A DNA stretch of 64,000 nucleotides from JAGTVG01 sp965365275. Lineage in GTDB: Bacteria > Bacteroidota > Bacteroidia > Cytophagales > Cyclobacteriaceae. This document shows positions 18,644-26,855 of this stretch, one piece after another (the first letter of the stretch is position 1; the number at the start of each line of letters is the position of its first letter). The notes beneath the pieces were generated by a model, which saw only the letters and a program-made list of their open reading frames with translations, did no database searches and was not told the origin of the DNA. Location of the stretch: positions 1-64,000 of the forward strand of contig CBDUBA010000005.1 in assembly GCA_965365275.1 (NCBI GenBank), read 5' to 3'. Position numbers and translations under genes: made by a program.

Positions 18644-18702
18644 CAGATTGATATGATAATTTCCATGATTCCCTACCTTTGTGTGAAAGCAACTCTGCGG
18701 GA

Positions 18703-19122
18703 ATGCGGCTATTGAAATATCAATTGGTTTTTATTGGTTTCTTTCTGCTAAGCCTGAACGGATTTGGGCAATCCATATCGGAAAACGGGGATATTTTATC
18801 CACTCAGGCCACTAATCCAAGGGCCAGGCCTGATGCAAAAAAAGAAGGCCCGAAGAAAAAAAAGATCCGATATATTGTCAGAAGCGATTCAAAAGGCACT
18901 TTAAGCGGCAATAAATGCTTTGAGGAAGTCACCAAAAAATTTGGGTTTGAATACCTGATCGTTCCTGAGAAGATGCCTCCCAACAGGAATGGTTTCAACC
19001 GGTTCATGCATAATTTCGGAGTAAAAACTGTATTATTTTTCAAGAACGGGCCTGGCTGGCAGATCAGGCTGAACAAAAAATACAAGCAATGCAGGTATCA
19101 ATATGGTGATTTTGTGGGTTAG
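18703..19122 (+). CDS. Small exported hypothetical protein
   Basis: I place the start at the ATG at 18703 because the encoded protein then begins with a clean signal peptide (MRLLKYQL, hydrophobic core, GFGQS near 24); an upstream TTG at 18679 would add nine hydrophilic residues. The mature part of about 115 residues is very basic (KKEGPKKKKIRYIVRSD) and contains conserved-looking pieces (CFEEVTKKFGFEYLIVP, RFMHNFGVKTVLFFKNGPGW). No family is recognised. It lies 59 bases downstream of TolC on the same strand, so it may belong to the export operon, and it converges on purB. Confidence 0.6.
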   Translation: MRLLKYQLVFIGFFLLSLNGFGQSISENGDILSTQATNPRARPDAKKEGPKKKKIRYIVRSDSKGTLSGNKCFEEVTKKFGFEYLIVPEKMPPNRNGFNRFMHNFGVKTVLFFKNGPGWQIRLNKKYKQCRYQYGDFVG

Positions 19123-19132
19123 GGATGGGATC

Positions 19133-19217
19133 CTATCGCCCGATTCGAAGGATTGATAGGGGGAATTCGAAGCTATTGCCTGATCCGGAGCATTTATGGG
19201 TAAATCTATCGCCCGAT
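19133..19217. repeat. 12-bp direct repeat copying the end of purB
   Basis: CTATCGCCCGAT occurs at 19133-19144 and again at 19206-19217, where it encodes the purB stop and last codons on the minus strand. Between them ATTCGAA is also present twice (about 19142 and 19166). The distance between copies is 73 bases. This may be a relic of a local duplication at the end of purB or a replication slip; no gene is affected. Confidence 0.5.
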
Positions 19218-20546
19218 ATAATTGGATGGGGATAATGCTTTCAACTCATTTTTTACAGCCTCGTTAATATCCAATCCATCAATAAACTCAGCTATAGTTT
19301 CCCGGGTAATCTTTTCATTTTTCCTGGTAAGCGCTTTAACCGCTTCGAAGGGTTCGGGATATCCCTCCCTTCTAAGGATGGTCTGTATTCCTTCCCCTAT
19401 TATCACCCAGTTGTTCTCAAGGTCTTCATTCAACTTGGCTTCATTCAATTCCAGTTTATTGATGCCCTTAATTAAGGAATTATAAGCAATATAACTATGC
19501 GCCAAGGGAATCCCAATGTTTCGTAATACAGTGGAATCTGTAAGATCACGCTGCAATCTTGAAACTGGAAGCTTAGAGGCAAAAAACTCAAAAACAGCAT
19601 TGGCATATCCCAGATTACCCTCGGCATTTTCAAAATCTATGGGATTCACTTTATGCGGCATAGTCGATGAGCCGACTTCATTCTTAGCGATCTTCTGTTT
19701 AAAATATTCAATGGATATGTAATGCCAGATATCCCGGGAAAAATCAAGAAGAATGGTATTGATCCTTTTTATGCCATCACAAAATGCAGCTATGTTATCA
19801 TAATGTTCAATCTGGGTGGTTGGAAAAGACCTGGCAAGGCCAAGACCGTGAAGGAATTCATCAGCAAATCCATGCCAGTCAAATTCCGGGTAGGCTGCAT
19901 AATGTGCATTAAAATTACCTGAAGCACTCCCGAATTTTGCGGAATGGGGTACATGCGCCAGTAGCTCAATCTGGTTTTTTAAGCGTTGATGAAAAACCTG
20001 AATTTCCTTACCCAGTCTTGTCGGGGAAGCAGGTTGTCCGTGTGTCCTGGCAAGCATCGGGATCTTTTCCCATTGCTCGCTGATATCCCAAAGAAGGTGG
20101 ACCAATGAATCCAGCTTCGGCAAGATCTCATTTTCAAAACCATCCCGAACCAATAAGGGGGTAGCCGTATTATTTATATCCTGGGATGTAAGCCCAAAAT
20201 GTATAAACTCCTTGAATGCTGACAGGCCAAGATTATCAAACTCCTCTTTTATATAGTATTCGACTGCCTTCACATCATGGTTGGTGACTTTTTCAATCTC
20301 TTTGATCCGTACTCCACCTTGCTCATCAAAATCCCTGTATATCGATCTTAAATCTTCAAATAATTCCCCGTCAAATTCTGAAAGCTGGGGCAGGGGTAAG
20401 TTGACTAATTGGATAAAATATTCTATCTCAACCTGGATCCTGTATTTAAATAACCCCAATTCCGAGAAATAGGGCGCAAGACTTTTTGTTACTTTGTGAT
20501 ACCGGCCATCAACCGGAGATATAGCGAGGAGTTCCGAATTGTTCAT
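19206..20546 (-). CDS. purB: Adenylosuccinate lyase
   Basis: 446 residues, the longer purB type. It catalyses two fumarate-releasing steps of purine synthesis (SAICAR to AICAR and adenylosuccinate to AMP) in the cytoplasm. The start MNNSELLAISPVDGRYH, the TSQDINNTA block, RTHGQPASPTRLGKE and the superfamily signature GSSTMPHKVNPIDFENAEGN (about 290-310) are all intact. It is monocistronic and divergent from the ferredoxin-type reductase across a 235-base region; a good -7 box lies about 20 bases upstream of its ATG. Confidence 0.97.
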   Translation of the reverse strand: MNNSELLAISPVDGRYHKVTKSLAPYFSELGLFKYRIQVEIEYFIQLVNLPLPQLSEFDGELFEDLRSIYRDFDEQGGVRIKEIEKVTNHDVKAVEYYIKEEFDNLGLSAFKEFIHFGLTSQDINNTATPLLVRDGFENEILPKLDSLVHLLWDISEQWEKIPMLARTHGQPASPTRLGKEIQVFHQRLKNQIELLAHVPHSAKFGSASGNFNAHYAAYPEFDWHGFADEFLHGLGLARSFPTTQIEHYDNIAAFCDGIKRINTILLDFSRDIWHYISIEYFKQKIAKNEVGSSTMPHKVNPIDFENAEGNLGYANAVFEFFASKLPVSRLQRDLTDSTVLRNIGIPLAHSYIAYNSLIKGINKLELNEAKLNEDLENNWVIIGEGIQTILRREGYPEPFEAVKALTRKNEKITRETIAEFIDGLDINEAVKNELKALSPSNYIGR

Positions 20547-20566
20547 AGAATAAAAATTAGAAAGAG

Positions 20567-20574
20567 CAAAGGTA
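20567..20574 (-). promoter_or_regulatory. Bacteroidota-type -7 box for purB
   Basis: On the minus strand this reads TACCTTTG, a perfect match to the TAnnTTTG -7 consensus of Bacteroidota. It ends 21 bases before the purB ATG at 20546, giving a leader of about a dozen bases. No good TTTG -33 element is seen at the usual distance, so the call rests on the -7 box and its position. Confidence 0.5.
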
Positions 20575-20693
20575 TAAATTACAATAAAAAATCCATCTAA
20601 TAAATCCTAAAAACCAACAATTTTCAGCATAACAGGTTATAATAATTTTAAATATCTCTCTGCGAAGACAGGTAAATTGATATCGATAAATTA

Positions 20694-20701
20694 TAAATTT
20701 G
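20694..20701 (+). promoter_or_regulatory. Bacteroidota-type -7 box for the reductase-HAD genes
   Basis: TAAATTTG matches TAnnTTTG exactly. A TTG at 20677-20679 is only 14 bases upstream, closer than the typical spacing, so the -33 element is doubtful. The implied transcript would begin near 20708 and have a leader of about 75 bases before the ATG at 20782. Confidence 0.42.
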
Positions 20702-20781
20702 CAGAATTAGGGAGTTTAGATGGGAAATTGAAAATTTTATAATCCTACCGGGACTATATAATTTGTTATAAAGAACAAGAG

Positions 20782-21891
20782 ATGGTATTAAGCTTATTCA
20801 AAAAAAATATCAAAAATGGTAAGATCAAAGGATCGTCAGGTGCAAAGTATTATTACCTCACGATCAAGGATATTATCAAAGAGACGGATGATTCTGTTTC
20901 TATTATTTTCTCTAATCCGGAAAATAAAATAACCTATGTGCCCGGTCAATATCTGACTTTGATCCTGGATATTGAGGGAGAGGAAATCCGAAGGTCCTAT
21001 TCATTGAGCTCTTCCCCGGATATTGACACTTCCCTATCTGTAACAGTAAAAAAAGTAGACAATGGCAAAGTCTCTAAATATCTGGTGGACAAGATCAAAC
21101 CAGGTGATGAGATAAAGGTCATGGAACCCAAAGGCAATTTCACAACAGAATTCGATGGGGAGAAAGAACGTACTTTTGTCTTATTTGCTGGGGGAAGCGG
21201 AATGACACCTATTATGTCAATTATGAAATCCGCTCTTGTCTCCGAACCAAAATCAGATGTTATTCTTGTATACCAGAACAGAACAGAAGATTCAATAATT
21301 TATAAAAAATTACTTGAGGAGTTGAAAGATAAATATCATAACCGACTCAAAGTGATACATATTCTTTCTAAGCCCTCTGAGAACTGGAATGGGTTCAAAG
21401 GCAGGCTTACCCAGGATATGATTGTGGATATTTTCCAACGGAATAAGATAAAGCCCGAAAGATCTTCGATATTCACCTGTGGCCCACAGGGCATGATGGA
21501 TACCGTAGAAACAGGGCTTGACCTTCTATCGATAGACAAGAAAAACCGGCACAAAGAAAGCTTCTACAGCCCCGCTACTAATGTAAAAGAGACTACCAGT
21601 GCCGAAGTTCCTGATACAGAGAGCCGGGTTAACATCATGCTGGATAACGAAGAGCATGAGATTATGGTAAAAAGCAATGAATATATACTGGAAACAGCCC
21701 TTGACGCGGATATCAATATGCCTTTTTCCTGCCAGAGCGGAATATGTACAAGTTGCCGCGGAAAATTAATTTCCGGAAAGGTTAAAATGGATGATCCTGA
21801 TGGTCTATCGGATGAAGAAATAGAAGCCGGTTACATTCTTACCTGCGTGAGCCATCCGGTCAGCGAAGATGTGAAAATTGAAATGGGATAA
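20782..21891 (+). CDS. Ferredoxin-NAD(P)H reductase with C-terminal 2Fe-2S domain (PaaE-like)
   Basis: 369 residues in three domains: FAD-binding barrel with R71-S-Y-S74, NAD-binding Rossmann part with FAGGSGMTPIMS (about 137-148) and TCGPQGMMD, and a C-terminal plant-type 2Fe-2S domain with Cys317, Cys322, Cys325 and Cys355. The enzyme passes electrons from NAD(P)H through flavin and iron-sulphur to a partner oxygenase, desaturase or ferredoxin. PaaE and other oxygenase reductases have this order. No oxygenase is encoded nearby, so the partner is unknown. Its stop and the start of the next gene share one base (TAATG). Confidence 0.9.
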   Translation: MVLSLFKKNIKNGKIKGSSGAKYYYLTIKDIIKETDDSVSIIFSNPENKITYVPGQYLTLILDIEGEEIRRSYSLSSSPDIDTSLSVTVKKVDNGKVSKYLVDKIKPGDEIKVMEPKGNFTTEFDGEKERTFVLFAGGSGMTPIMSIMKSALVSEPKSDVILVYQNRTEDSIIYKKLLEELKDKYHNRLKVIHILSKPSENWNGFKGRLTQDMIVDIFQRNKIKPERSSIFTCGPQGMMDTVETGLDLLSIDKKNRHKESFYSPATNVKETTSAEVPDTESRVNIMLDNEEHEIMVKSNEYILETALDADINMPFSCQSGICTSCRGKLISGKVKMDDPDGLSDEEIEAGYILTCVSHPVSEDVKIEMG

Positions 21892-22418
21892 TGAATAAAT
21901 GTGTGTTTCTTGATCGCGATGGGGTGATCAATGAAGAACGTGGTACATATACTTTTAGGATAAATGATTTCAAGATCATCCCGGGTGTACAGGAAGCCCT
22001 ATCTGTCTTGCATCAAAACGGCTATTTATTGATTGTTGTTACCAACCAGGCTGGAATAACCCGGGGATTATTCAGCGAAAAGGATATGCAGAAATGCCAT
22101 GATTATATGATGGAGGAAACAGGTCACCTGATCGATAAGATATATTATTCATCCTACTATCCCGATTTCTCAAATTCTCTGCTCAGAAAACCTGAATCCC
22201 TTATGTTTGAAAAAGCAATGGCTAAATTTAACATCGATCCGAACAAGTCCTGGATGGTTGGAAACAGTAAACGAGATCTTATACCCGCTGTAAAACTTGG
22301 GATACGCACTATATTTATTGGAGAGAAGTCTCCGGATACAAAAACTGATTTTGTCGTTAAGGACCTGCTGGAAGCTGCAGAAAAAATAATCGCTCATGAA
22401 AGAAATTATTTGAAGTAA
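21891..22418 (+). CDS. HAD-IIIA phosphatase, GmhB-like but lacking the zinc loop
   Basis: 175 residues. The N-terminal DxD nucleophile motif FLDRDGVINEE has Asp8 and Asp10; TNQAGITRG is motif II (Thr) and KPESLMFEKA gives the motif III Lys; MVGNSKRDLIPAVKLG carries motif IV Asp. This is the histidinol-phosphatase/GmhB branch (D-glycero-D-manno-heptose-1,7-bisphosphate 7-phosphatase). Typical GmhB proteins carry a four-ligand Cys/His zinc loop before the conserved RKP; here that stretch reads SSYYPDFSNSLLRKP, without cysteines. Substrate is therefore uncertain. It is translationally coupled to the reductase. Confidence 0.85.
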   Translation: MNKCVFLDRDGVINEERGTYTFRINDFKIIPGVQEALSVLHQNGYLLIVVTNQAGITRGLFSEKDMQKCHDYMMEETGHLIDKIYYSSYYPDFSNSLLRKPESLMFEKAMAKFNIDPNKSWMVGNSKRDLIPAVKLGIRTIFIGEKSPDTKTDFVVKDLLEAAEKIIAHERNYLK

Positions 22419-22504
22419 ATTGATATTTATTTACGACATTTGCACCCCAAATATGATCCTTATATGGAATAATCGGATTAATATAATTACTGTTAATATA
22501 GATA

Positions 22505-24295
22505 ATGAATATAGATTCTATTCTTAAAACTTATTTCTCCAAAGCCTTCAAAGAATTATTTGACCATAAGATACAACCGGCCGAATTCAAATTGCAGCCA
22601 ACCAACAGGGAATTTGAAGGAAGCCACACATTTATTGTATTTCCTTTTTTAAAAATTTCAAAAAAGAAACCCGAGGAAACTGCTGAGCTTTTGGGTTCCT
22701 ATCTTCAGGGATCTTCTGGTATTGTAAGCTCATACAATGTTGTGAAAGGATTTCTGAATCTGGTCATAAACGACAGAACCTGGCTTGAGTCTTTTGAATT
22801 TGATTATAAAATCCCCGCCTGGGAACAGATCACGGCAGATAGGCAGAAGATAATGGTTGAATATTCCAGCCCGAACACCAATAAGCCCCTGCATCTTGGC
22901 CATTTACGCAATAATTTTCTTGGGTATTCTGTCTCTGAGATATTGAAGGCCACAGGTAATATTGTTGAGAAAGTTACCCTCGTTAATGACAGGGGTATAC
23001 ATATCTGCAAATCTATGGTCGCCTACAAAAATTTCGGTAATGGAGAGACACCGGATAGTTCAGGAATCAAAGGCGACCACCTGGTTGGCAAATACTATGT
23101 GAGATTTGACCAGGAATATAAGAAGCAGATTGAGCAAATGATCAAGGATGGAATGGCAAAGGAAGAGGCGGCAAAAAACGCCCCTTTGATGCAAGAGGCT
23201 CAGGATTACCTGATCAAGTGGGAAAAGAAAGAACAGGAAGTCCTTGATCTATGGAAAAAGATGAACGGATGGGTTTATGATGGATTCAATGCGACCTATC
23301 AAACCATCGGTGTTGATTTTGATAAGACATATTATGAATCTGAAACCTATATACTTGGAAGAGATATCGTTGCCGAAGGACTTGACAAAGGATTATTCTA
23401 TAAAAAACCGGATGGTTCGGTATGGGTTGATCTGAGTGATGATGGTCTGGATGAAAAACTGTTGCTTAGATCAGACGGGACTTCTGTTTATATGACCCAG
23501 GATCTGGGAACAGCAGATTTAAAATACCGGGAATCTGGTTTTGATCAATCTGTATATGTTGTCGGTAATGAGCAGAATTATCATTTCGATGTTTTGTTTA
23601 TGATCCTCCGCAAACTGGGACGTCCCTATGCAGATGGATTACATCATCTAAGTTATGGAATGGTGGATCTCCCCAGTGGGAAAATGAAATCGAGGGAAGG
23701 AACGGTAGTTGATGCCGATGACCTGGTGGATGAAATGGTTGAGACAGCCAGAATTAAGACCGCTGAACTTGGTAAGATCGATGATTTCTCTGAAAAAGAG
23801 GCTGAGCAATTATACAGGATTCTTGCACTTGGCGCATTGAAATATTTTCTCTTAAAAATAGATCCTAAGAAAAGAATGATGTTCAATCCAGAGGAATCTA
23901 TACAATTTCAGGGCCACACCGGTCCATTCATCCAATATACGTATGCGAGAATATCTGCCATCCTCAGAAAGGCTTTGGAATTAAAAATAGATCTGGATCA
24001 GCCACATGTAAACAGAGAGTGGGAATTGCACGAAACGGAAAGGGATCTGATAGCCACCCTGAACGAATATAAGAAAGATATTATGGAGGCAGCAGAGAAC
24101 TTTTCACCGTCAGTTATAGCGAACTACTGTTTTGAATTGGCTAAAAATTATAACCGTTTTTATACAGAAGTTTCTATCTTTAAAGAAGATAATATAGATA
24201 GAAGAAATTTCCGTGTGTCATTGTCAAGTCTAACAGCCAGAACAATTAAGCATGGAATGAGTTTATTAGGTATTGATGTCCCGGAAAGAATGTAA
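22505..24295 (+). CDS. argS: Arginyl-tRNA synthetase
   Basis: 596 residues, class Ia synthetase charging tRNA-Arg in the cytoplasm. An ArgS N-terminal domain (1-100) is followed by the catalytic Rossmann fold with SSPNTNKPLHLGH (HIGH motif as H130-L-G-H133) and GKMKSREGTVVD (KMSKS-type loop, about 393-404). The C-terminal anticodon-binding DALR domain has FIQYTYARISAILRKA and ends HGMSLLGIDVPERM. All parts are intact. The secreted glutathione peroxidase starts 12 bases later, so the two are probably co-transcribed. Confidence 0.97.
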   Translation: MNIDSILKTYFSKAFKELFDHKIQPAEFKLQPTNREFEGSHTFIVFPFLKISKKKPEETAELLGSYLQGSSGIVSSYNVVKGFLNLVINDRTWLESFEFDYKIPAWEQITADRQKIMVEYSSPNTNKPLHLGHLRNNFLGYSVSEILKATGNIVEKVTLVNDRGIHICKSMVAYKNFGNGETPDSSGIKGDHLVGKYYVRFDQEYKKQIEQMIKDGMAKEEAAKNAPLMQEAQDYLIKWEKKEQEVLDLWKKMNGWVYDGFNATYQTIGVDFDKTYYESETYILGRDIVAEGLDKGLFYKKPDGSVWVDLSDDGLDEKLLLRSDGTSVYMTQDLGTADLKYRESGFDQSVYVVGNEQNYHFDVLFMILRKLGRPYADGLHHLSYGMVDLPSGKMKSREGTVVDADDLVDEMVETARIKTAELGKIDDFSEKEAEQLYRILALGALKYFLLKIDPKKRMMFNPEESIQFQGHTGPFIQYTYARISAILRKALELKIDLDQPHVNREWELHETERDLIATLNEYKKDIMEAAENFSPSVIANYCFELAKNYNRFYTEVSIFKEDNIDRRNFRVSLSSLTARTIKHGMSLLGIDVPERM

Positions 24296-24307
24296 ATATT
24301 TATAATT

Positions 24308-24862
24308 ATGAAAAGATTTATACTTAGCTTGATTATCATCGCCTTGTTTCAATTTTCTTTTACTGGTCCTGAAGTGACCAGTGACGTACCTGAAAGCTTT
24401 TATGATTTTAAAATGAAGGCTATCGACGGTTCTACCGTAGATTTCAATACATTGAAAGGCAAGAAGGTATTGCTTGTCAATGTTGCATCAAAATGTGGTT
24501 ATACCCCACAATATGAAGATCTTCAGAAGTTACATGAGCTTTATGGCAACAAAGTAACCATTCTTGGTTTTCCTGCGAACAATTTTGGCAAACAGGAGCC
24601 TGGCACCAATGATGAAATAGCCCTTTTCTGCTCACAGAATTACGGAGTAACCTTCCAGATGTTTGAAAAGATATCCGTAAAAGGAGATGATATGGATCCC
24701 TTATATCACTGGTTATCTGAAGAAAAATACAATGGATGGAATAATGAAGCCCCCAGCTGGAATTTCTGCAAATATCTTGTGAACGAAAAAGGCGAACTGG
24801 TGGCTTTCTACCCTTCAAAAGTAGAACCACTATCTGATGACATCATTTCAAAAATAAAGTAG
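24308..24862 (+). CDS. Exported glutathione peroxidase-family protein
   Basis: 184 residues with an N-terminal signal peptide (hydrophobic 3-19), unusual for this normally cytoplasmic family. The thioredoxin-fold signature NVASKCGYTPQYE has the peroxidatic Cys63 (TGT, not selenocysteine). FPANNFGKQEPG carries the catalytic Gln near 98, and PSWNFCKYLV the Trp near 150. Such Cys-type enzymes are often thioredoxin-dependent and reduce hydroperoxides; here the target would be periplasmic or lipid peroxides. It follows argS by 12 bases and precedes a hairpin. Confidence 0.9.
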   Translation: MKRFILSLIIIALFQFSFTGPEVTSDVPESFYDFKMKAIDGSTVDFNTLKGKKVLLVNVASKCGYTPQYEDLQKLHELYGNKVTILGFPANNFGKQEPGTNDEIALFCSQNYGVTFQMFEKISVKGDDMDPLYHWLSEEKYNGWNNEAPSWNFCKYLVNEKGELVAFYPSKVEPLSDDIISKIK

Positions 24863-24881
24863 CAGGATAAAAGACCGGAAA

Positions 24882-24909
24882 TCCTGATAAGCTTTCATAA
24901 ATATCAGGA
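24882..24909 (+). terminator. Stem-loop after the glutathione peroxidase gene
   Basis: TCCTGATA (24882-24889) pairs perfectly with TATCAGGA (24902-24909), leaving a 12-base loop, 19 bases after the stop at 24862. No U tract follows, so it is either a weak terminator or an mRNA 3'-end stabilising hairpin. Confidence 0.4.
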
Positions 24910-24988
24910 CACCTCGTGATAAATATGGCAGCAAACCGGATAAACAGTTATTATCCTGGTTTCAGCATTTTATCCTGAATGAAAATAA

Positions 24989-25900
24989 ATGAATTCATCA
25001 TCCAAATTTAAGGCCTGGACACAGGCTGTTAGATTACGCACACTTCCACTGGCACTTGCCAGTATTGCTATGGGTTCATTTCTTGCTGCTGATGAGGGCC
25101 TCTTCAATGTACCAATCTTCATATTGGCCGCAGTGACAACCATATTTCTGCAAATACTTTCTAATCTTGCCAATGATTATGGTGATTCCCTGCATGGCGC
25201 TGATAGTACTGGTCGGGAAGGACCAACAAGGAGCGTACAATCCGGCACCATTACAGCAAGGTCTATGAAAATTGGGATATCAATTACGGCTATTTTATCC
25301 TTATTTTCAGGAACATTGCTTCTTTACACAGCCATTAAAAGTTTGAATACTTCCTTTTTTATCTTCTTATTTCTCGGCATTGCAGCTATACTGGCTGCCA
25401 TGGGGTATACCATGGGAAAAAATCCATATGGCTATGCCGGATTTGGCGACCTGTTTGTACTACTGTTTTTCGGACTACTCGGGGTGCTGGGTACATGCTT
25501 TTTATACACAGGTTATATTAACGCTTATCATATACTTCCTGCATTTACATCCGGATTATTTGCAACCGCTGTTTTAAACGTAAATAATGTCCGCGATATT
25601 GAATCAGATAGTCTAGCCGGCAAGAAGTCCATACCGGTCAGAATAGGAAGGGAAAAAGCGGTTATATATCACTGGTTATTGCTGGGTGTCGGCTTTGGTC
25701 TTGCGGTTATTTATGTGATTATTGAGTATGATTCCCCTTTTCAATTTCTATTTATTCTCTCCTTACCGTTATTCATTCAGAACGGTCTGGAAGTAAAGAA
25801 TAATACTACAGCATCTGAGTTAGATCCCAGTCTTAAAAAAATGGCCATTTCCAGCTTGGTCTTTACCCTTTTATTTGGGATTGGATTGTTGATAAAGTAA
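24989..25900 (+). CDS. menA: 1,4-dihydroxy-2-naphthoate polyprenyltransferase
   Basis: 303 residues, UbiA superfamily, about eight or nine membrane helices. It attaches a polyprenyl chain to 1,4-dihydroxy-2-naphthoate to give demethylmenaquinone. The first prenyl-diphosphate/Mg motif is NDYGDSLHGAD (about 62-72) followed by GPTRSVQSG; the second is NVNNVRDIESD (about 197-207) followed by KKSIPVRIGR. The N-terminus WTQAVRLRTLPLALA is typical of MenA. Menaquinone as the quinone fits the taxonomic reading. The gene has a separate 126-base upstream region. Confidence 0.93.
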   Translation: MNSSSKFKAWTQAVRLRTLPLALASIAMGSFLAADEGLFNVPIFILAAVTTIFLQILSNLANDYGDSLHGADSTGREGPTRSVQSGTITARSMKIGISITAILSLFSGTLLLYTAIKSLNTSFFIFLFLGIAAILAAMGYTMGKNPYGYAGFGDLFVLLFFGLLGVLGTCFLYTGYINAYHILPAFTSGLFATAVLNVNNVRDIESDSLAGKKSIPVRIGREKAVIYHWLLLGVGFGLAVIYVIIEYDSPFQFLFILSLPLFIQNGLEVKNNTTASELDPSLKKMAISSLVFTLLFGIGLLIK

Positions 25901-26020
25901 ATTTCATACTTCGTCTGATAATTTTTTTCAAAACAAAATTTTCAACAGAACGGTTATTATTACGCTGGGATTAGTATTATTTTCAAAATTGGACTTAAAA
26001 TAAGACCTGAGAATGACAAA

Positions 26021-26037
26021 TATGAAATACTTTCATA
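26021..26037. promoter_or_regulatory. Palindrome upstream of the Crp/Fnr-type gene
   Basis: TATGA and TCATA flank seven bases (AATACTT); read differently, ATGAAA-TAC-TTTCAT is a perfect palindrome with an odd centre. The half-sites resemble those of the operator at 26856-26873, but spacing is one base longer. It lies about 70 bases upstream of the inferred transcription start, so autoregulation is possible but unproven. Confidence 0.35.
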
Positions 26038-26064
26038 ATGTTGGAATTTAGCCCGTATATCTTA

Positions 26065-26095
26065 TTGGATACTAGTTTAATAGTGAGTAAATTTG
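26065..26095 (+). promoter_or_regulatory. Promoter of the Crp/Fnr-type regulator
   Basis: TTG at 26065-26067 and TAAATTTG at 26088-26095 are separated by 20 bases, matching the Bacteroidota TTG / TAnnTTTG pattern. Transcription would begin near 26101, leaving only about 14 bases before the TTG codon at 26115. This short leader supports TTG as the real start codon, since no ATG lies between. Confidence 0.6.
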
Positions 26096-26114
26096 CGGAA
26101 AAATCAGTAAAAAC

Positions 26115-26837
26115 TTGGCTACAAAAAAGAACATCAAAATAAGCTGCGCTTTTTGCGCCAGTAAAAAAGACTCCCTTTTTTCTGACTTGAACCAGGACGA
26201 TCTTGAATCCCTGGACATTCATAAATCATGTATCATGTATAAGAAGGGGCAGACGCTGTATTATGAAGGAACCCGGCCAATGGGTTTATTCTGCCTGAAT
26301 TCAGGGAAGGTAAAAGTCTATAAGATTACTTCGGATGGTAAGGAGCAGATCCTTAACCTGGCAAAAGCTGGTGATTTCATAGGTTACCGTGCCTTGATCT
26401 CCGAAGAGTTCTATAATGCATCCGCAACTGTAATTGAAGAAGGAGCCATTTGCTATATCCCTAAAGCTGATTTTCTGAATATACTGAATAACAATCCCAG
26501 ATTTTTTAAGCGGATGATGCAGAAACTTTGTGATGATCTGGGGATTATGGAGCAAAAACTCGTCACTATAGCACAAAAGTCCGTCAGGGAAAGGCTGGCT
26601 GCCACATTACTGATGCTTAAAGAATCATATGGTCTGGAGGGTGAAGAAAACAGCACATTAATTGATATTGCCTTATCCCGTGAAGACCTGGCCAATATTA
26701 TTGGCACAGCCACTGAAACAGTGATCCGTTTATTGTCTGAATTCAAAAACCAGGAATTAATATCCCTTCAGGGCAAGAAAATAAAAGTACTTGATCCCCA
26801 GGGACTTGTGAAAGAAGCAGACTTCTACGGTATTTAA
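26115..26837 (+). CDS. Crp/Fnr-family transcription regulator with N-terminal cysteines
   Basis: 240 residues from a TTG start chosen because the promoter lies just upstream. An N-terminal CxxC (Cys11, Cys14) is followed by the cyclic-nucleotide-type barrel with GQTLYYEGTRPMGLFCLNSG (Cys39 and Cys60 are also present) and EQILNLAKAGDFIGYRAL, a long dimer helix, and the winged HTH. The recognition helix TATETVIRLLSEF keeps the Glu and Arg that in FNR/CRP contact TGA half-sites. The cysteine pattern raises the possibility of a redox or Fe-S sensor. Its operator-like palindrome lies 19 bases past its stop, ahead of two stress-protein genes. Confidence 0.9.
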   Translation: MATKKNIKISCAFCASKKDSLFSDLNQDDLESLDIHKSCIMYKKGQTLYYEGTRPMGLFCLNSGKVKVYKITSDGKEQILNLAKAGDFIGYRALISEEFYNASATVIEEGAICYIPKADFLNILNNNPRFFKRMMQKLCDDLGIMEQKLVTIAQKSVRERLAATLLMLKESYGLEGEENSTLIDIALSREDLANIIGTATETVIRLLSEFKNQELISLQGKKIKVLDPQGLVKEADFYGI

Positions 26838-26855
26838 ATTCCAGCCTTTCAGCGC

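Noticed and set aside
24308..24862. A selenocysteine glutathione peroxidase
   Set aside because: The peroxidatic residue is encoded by TGT (Cys), and there is no in-frame TGA.
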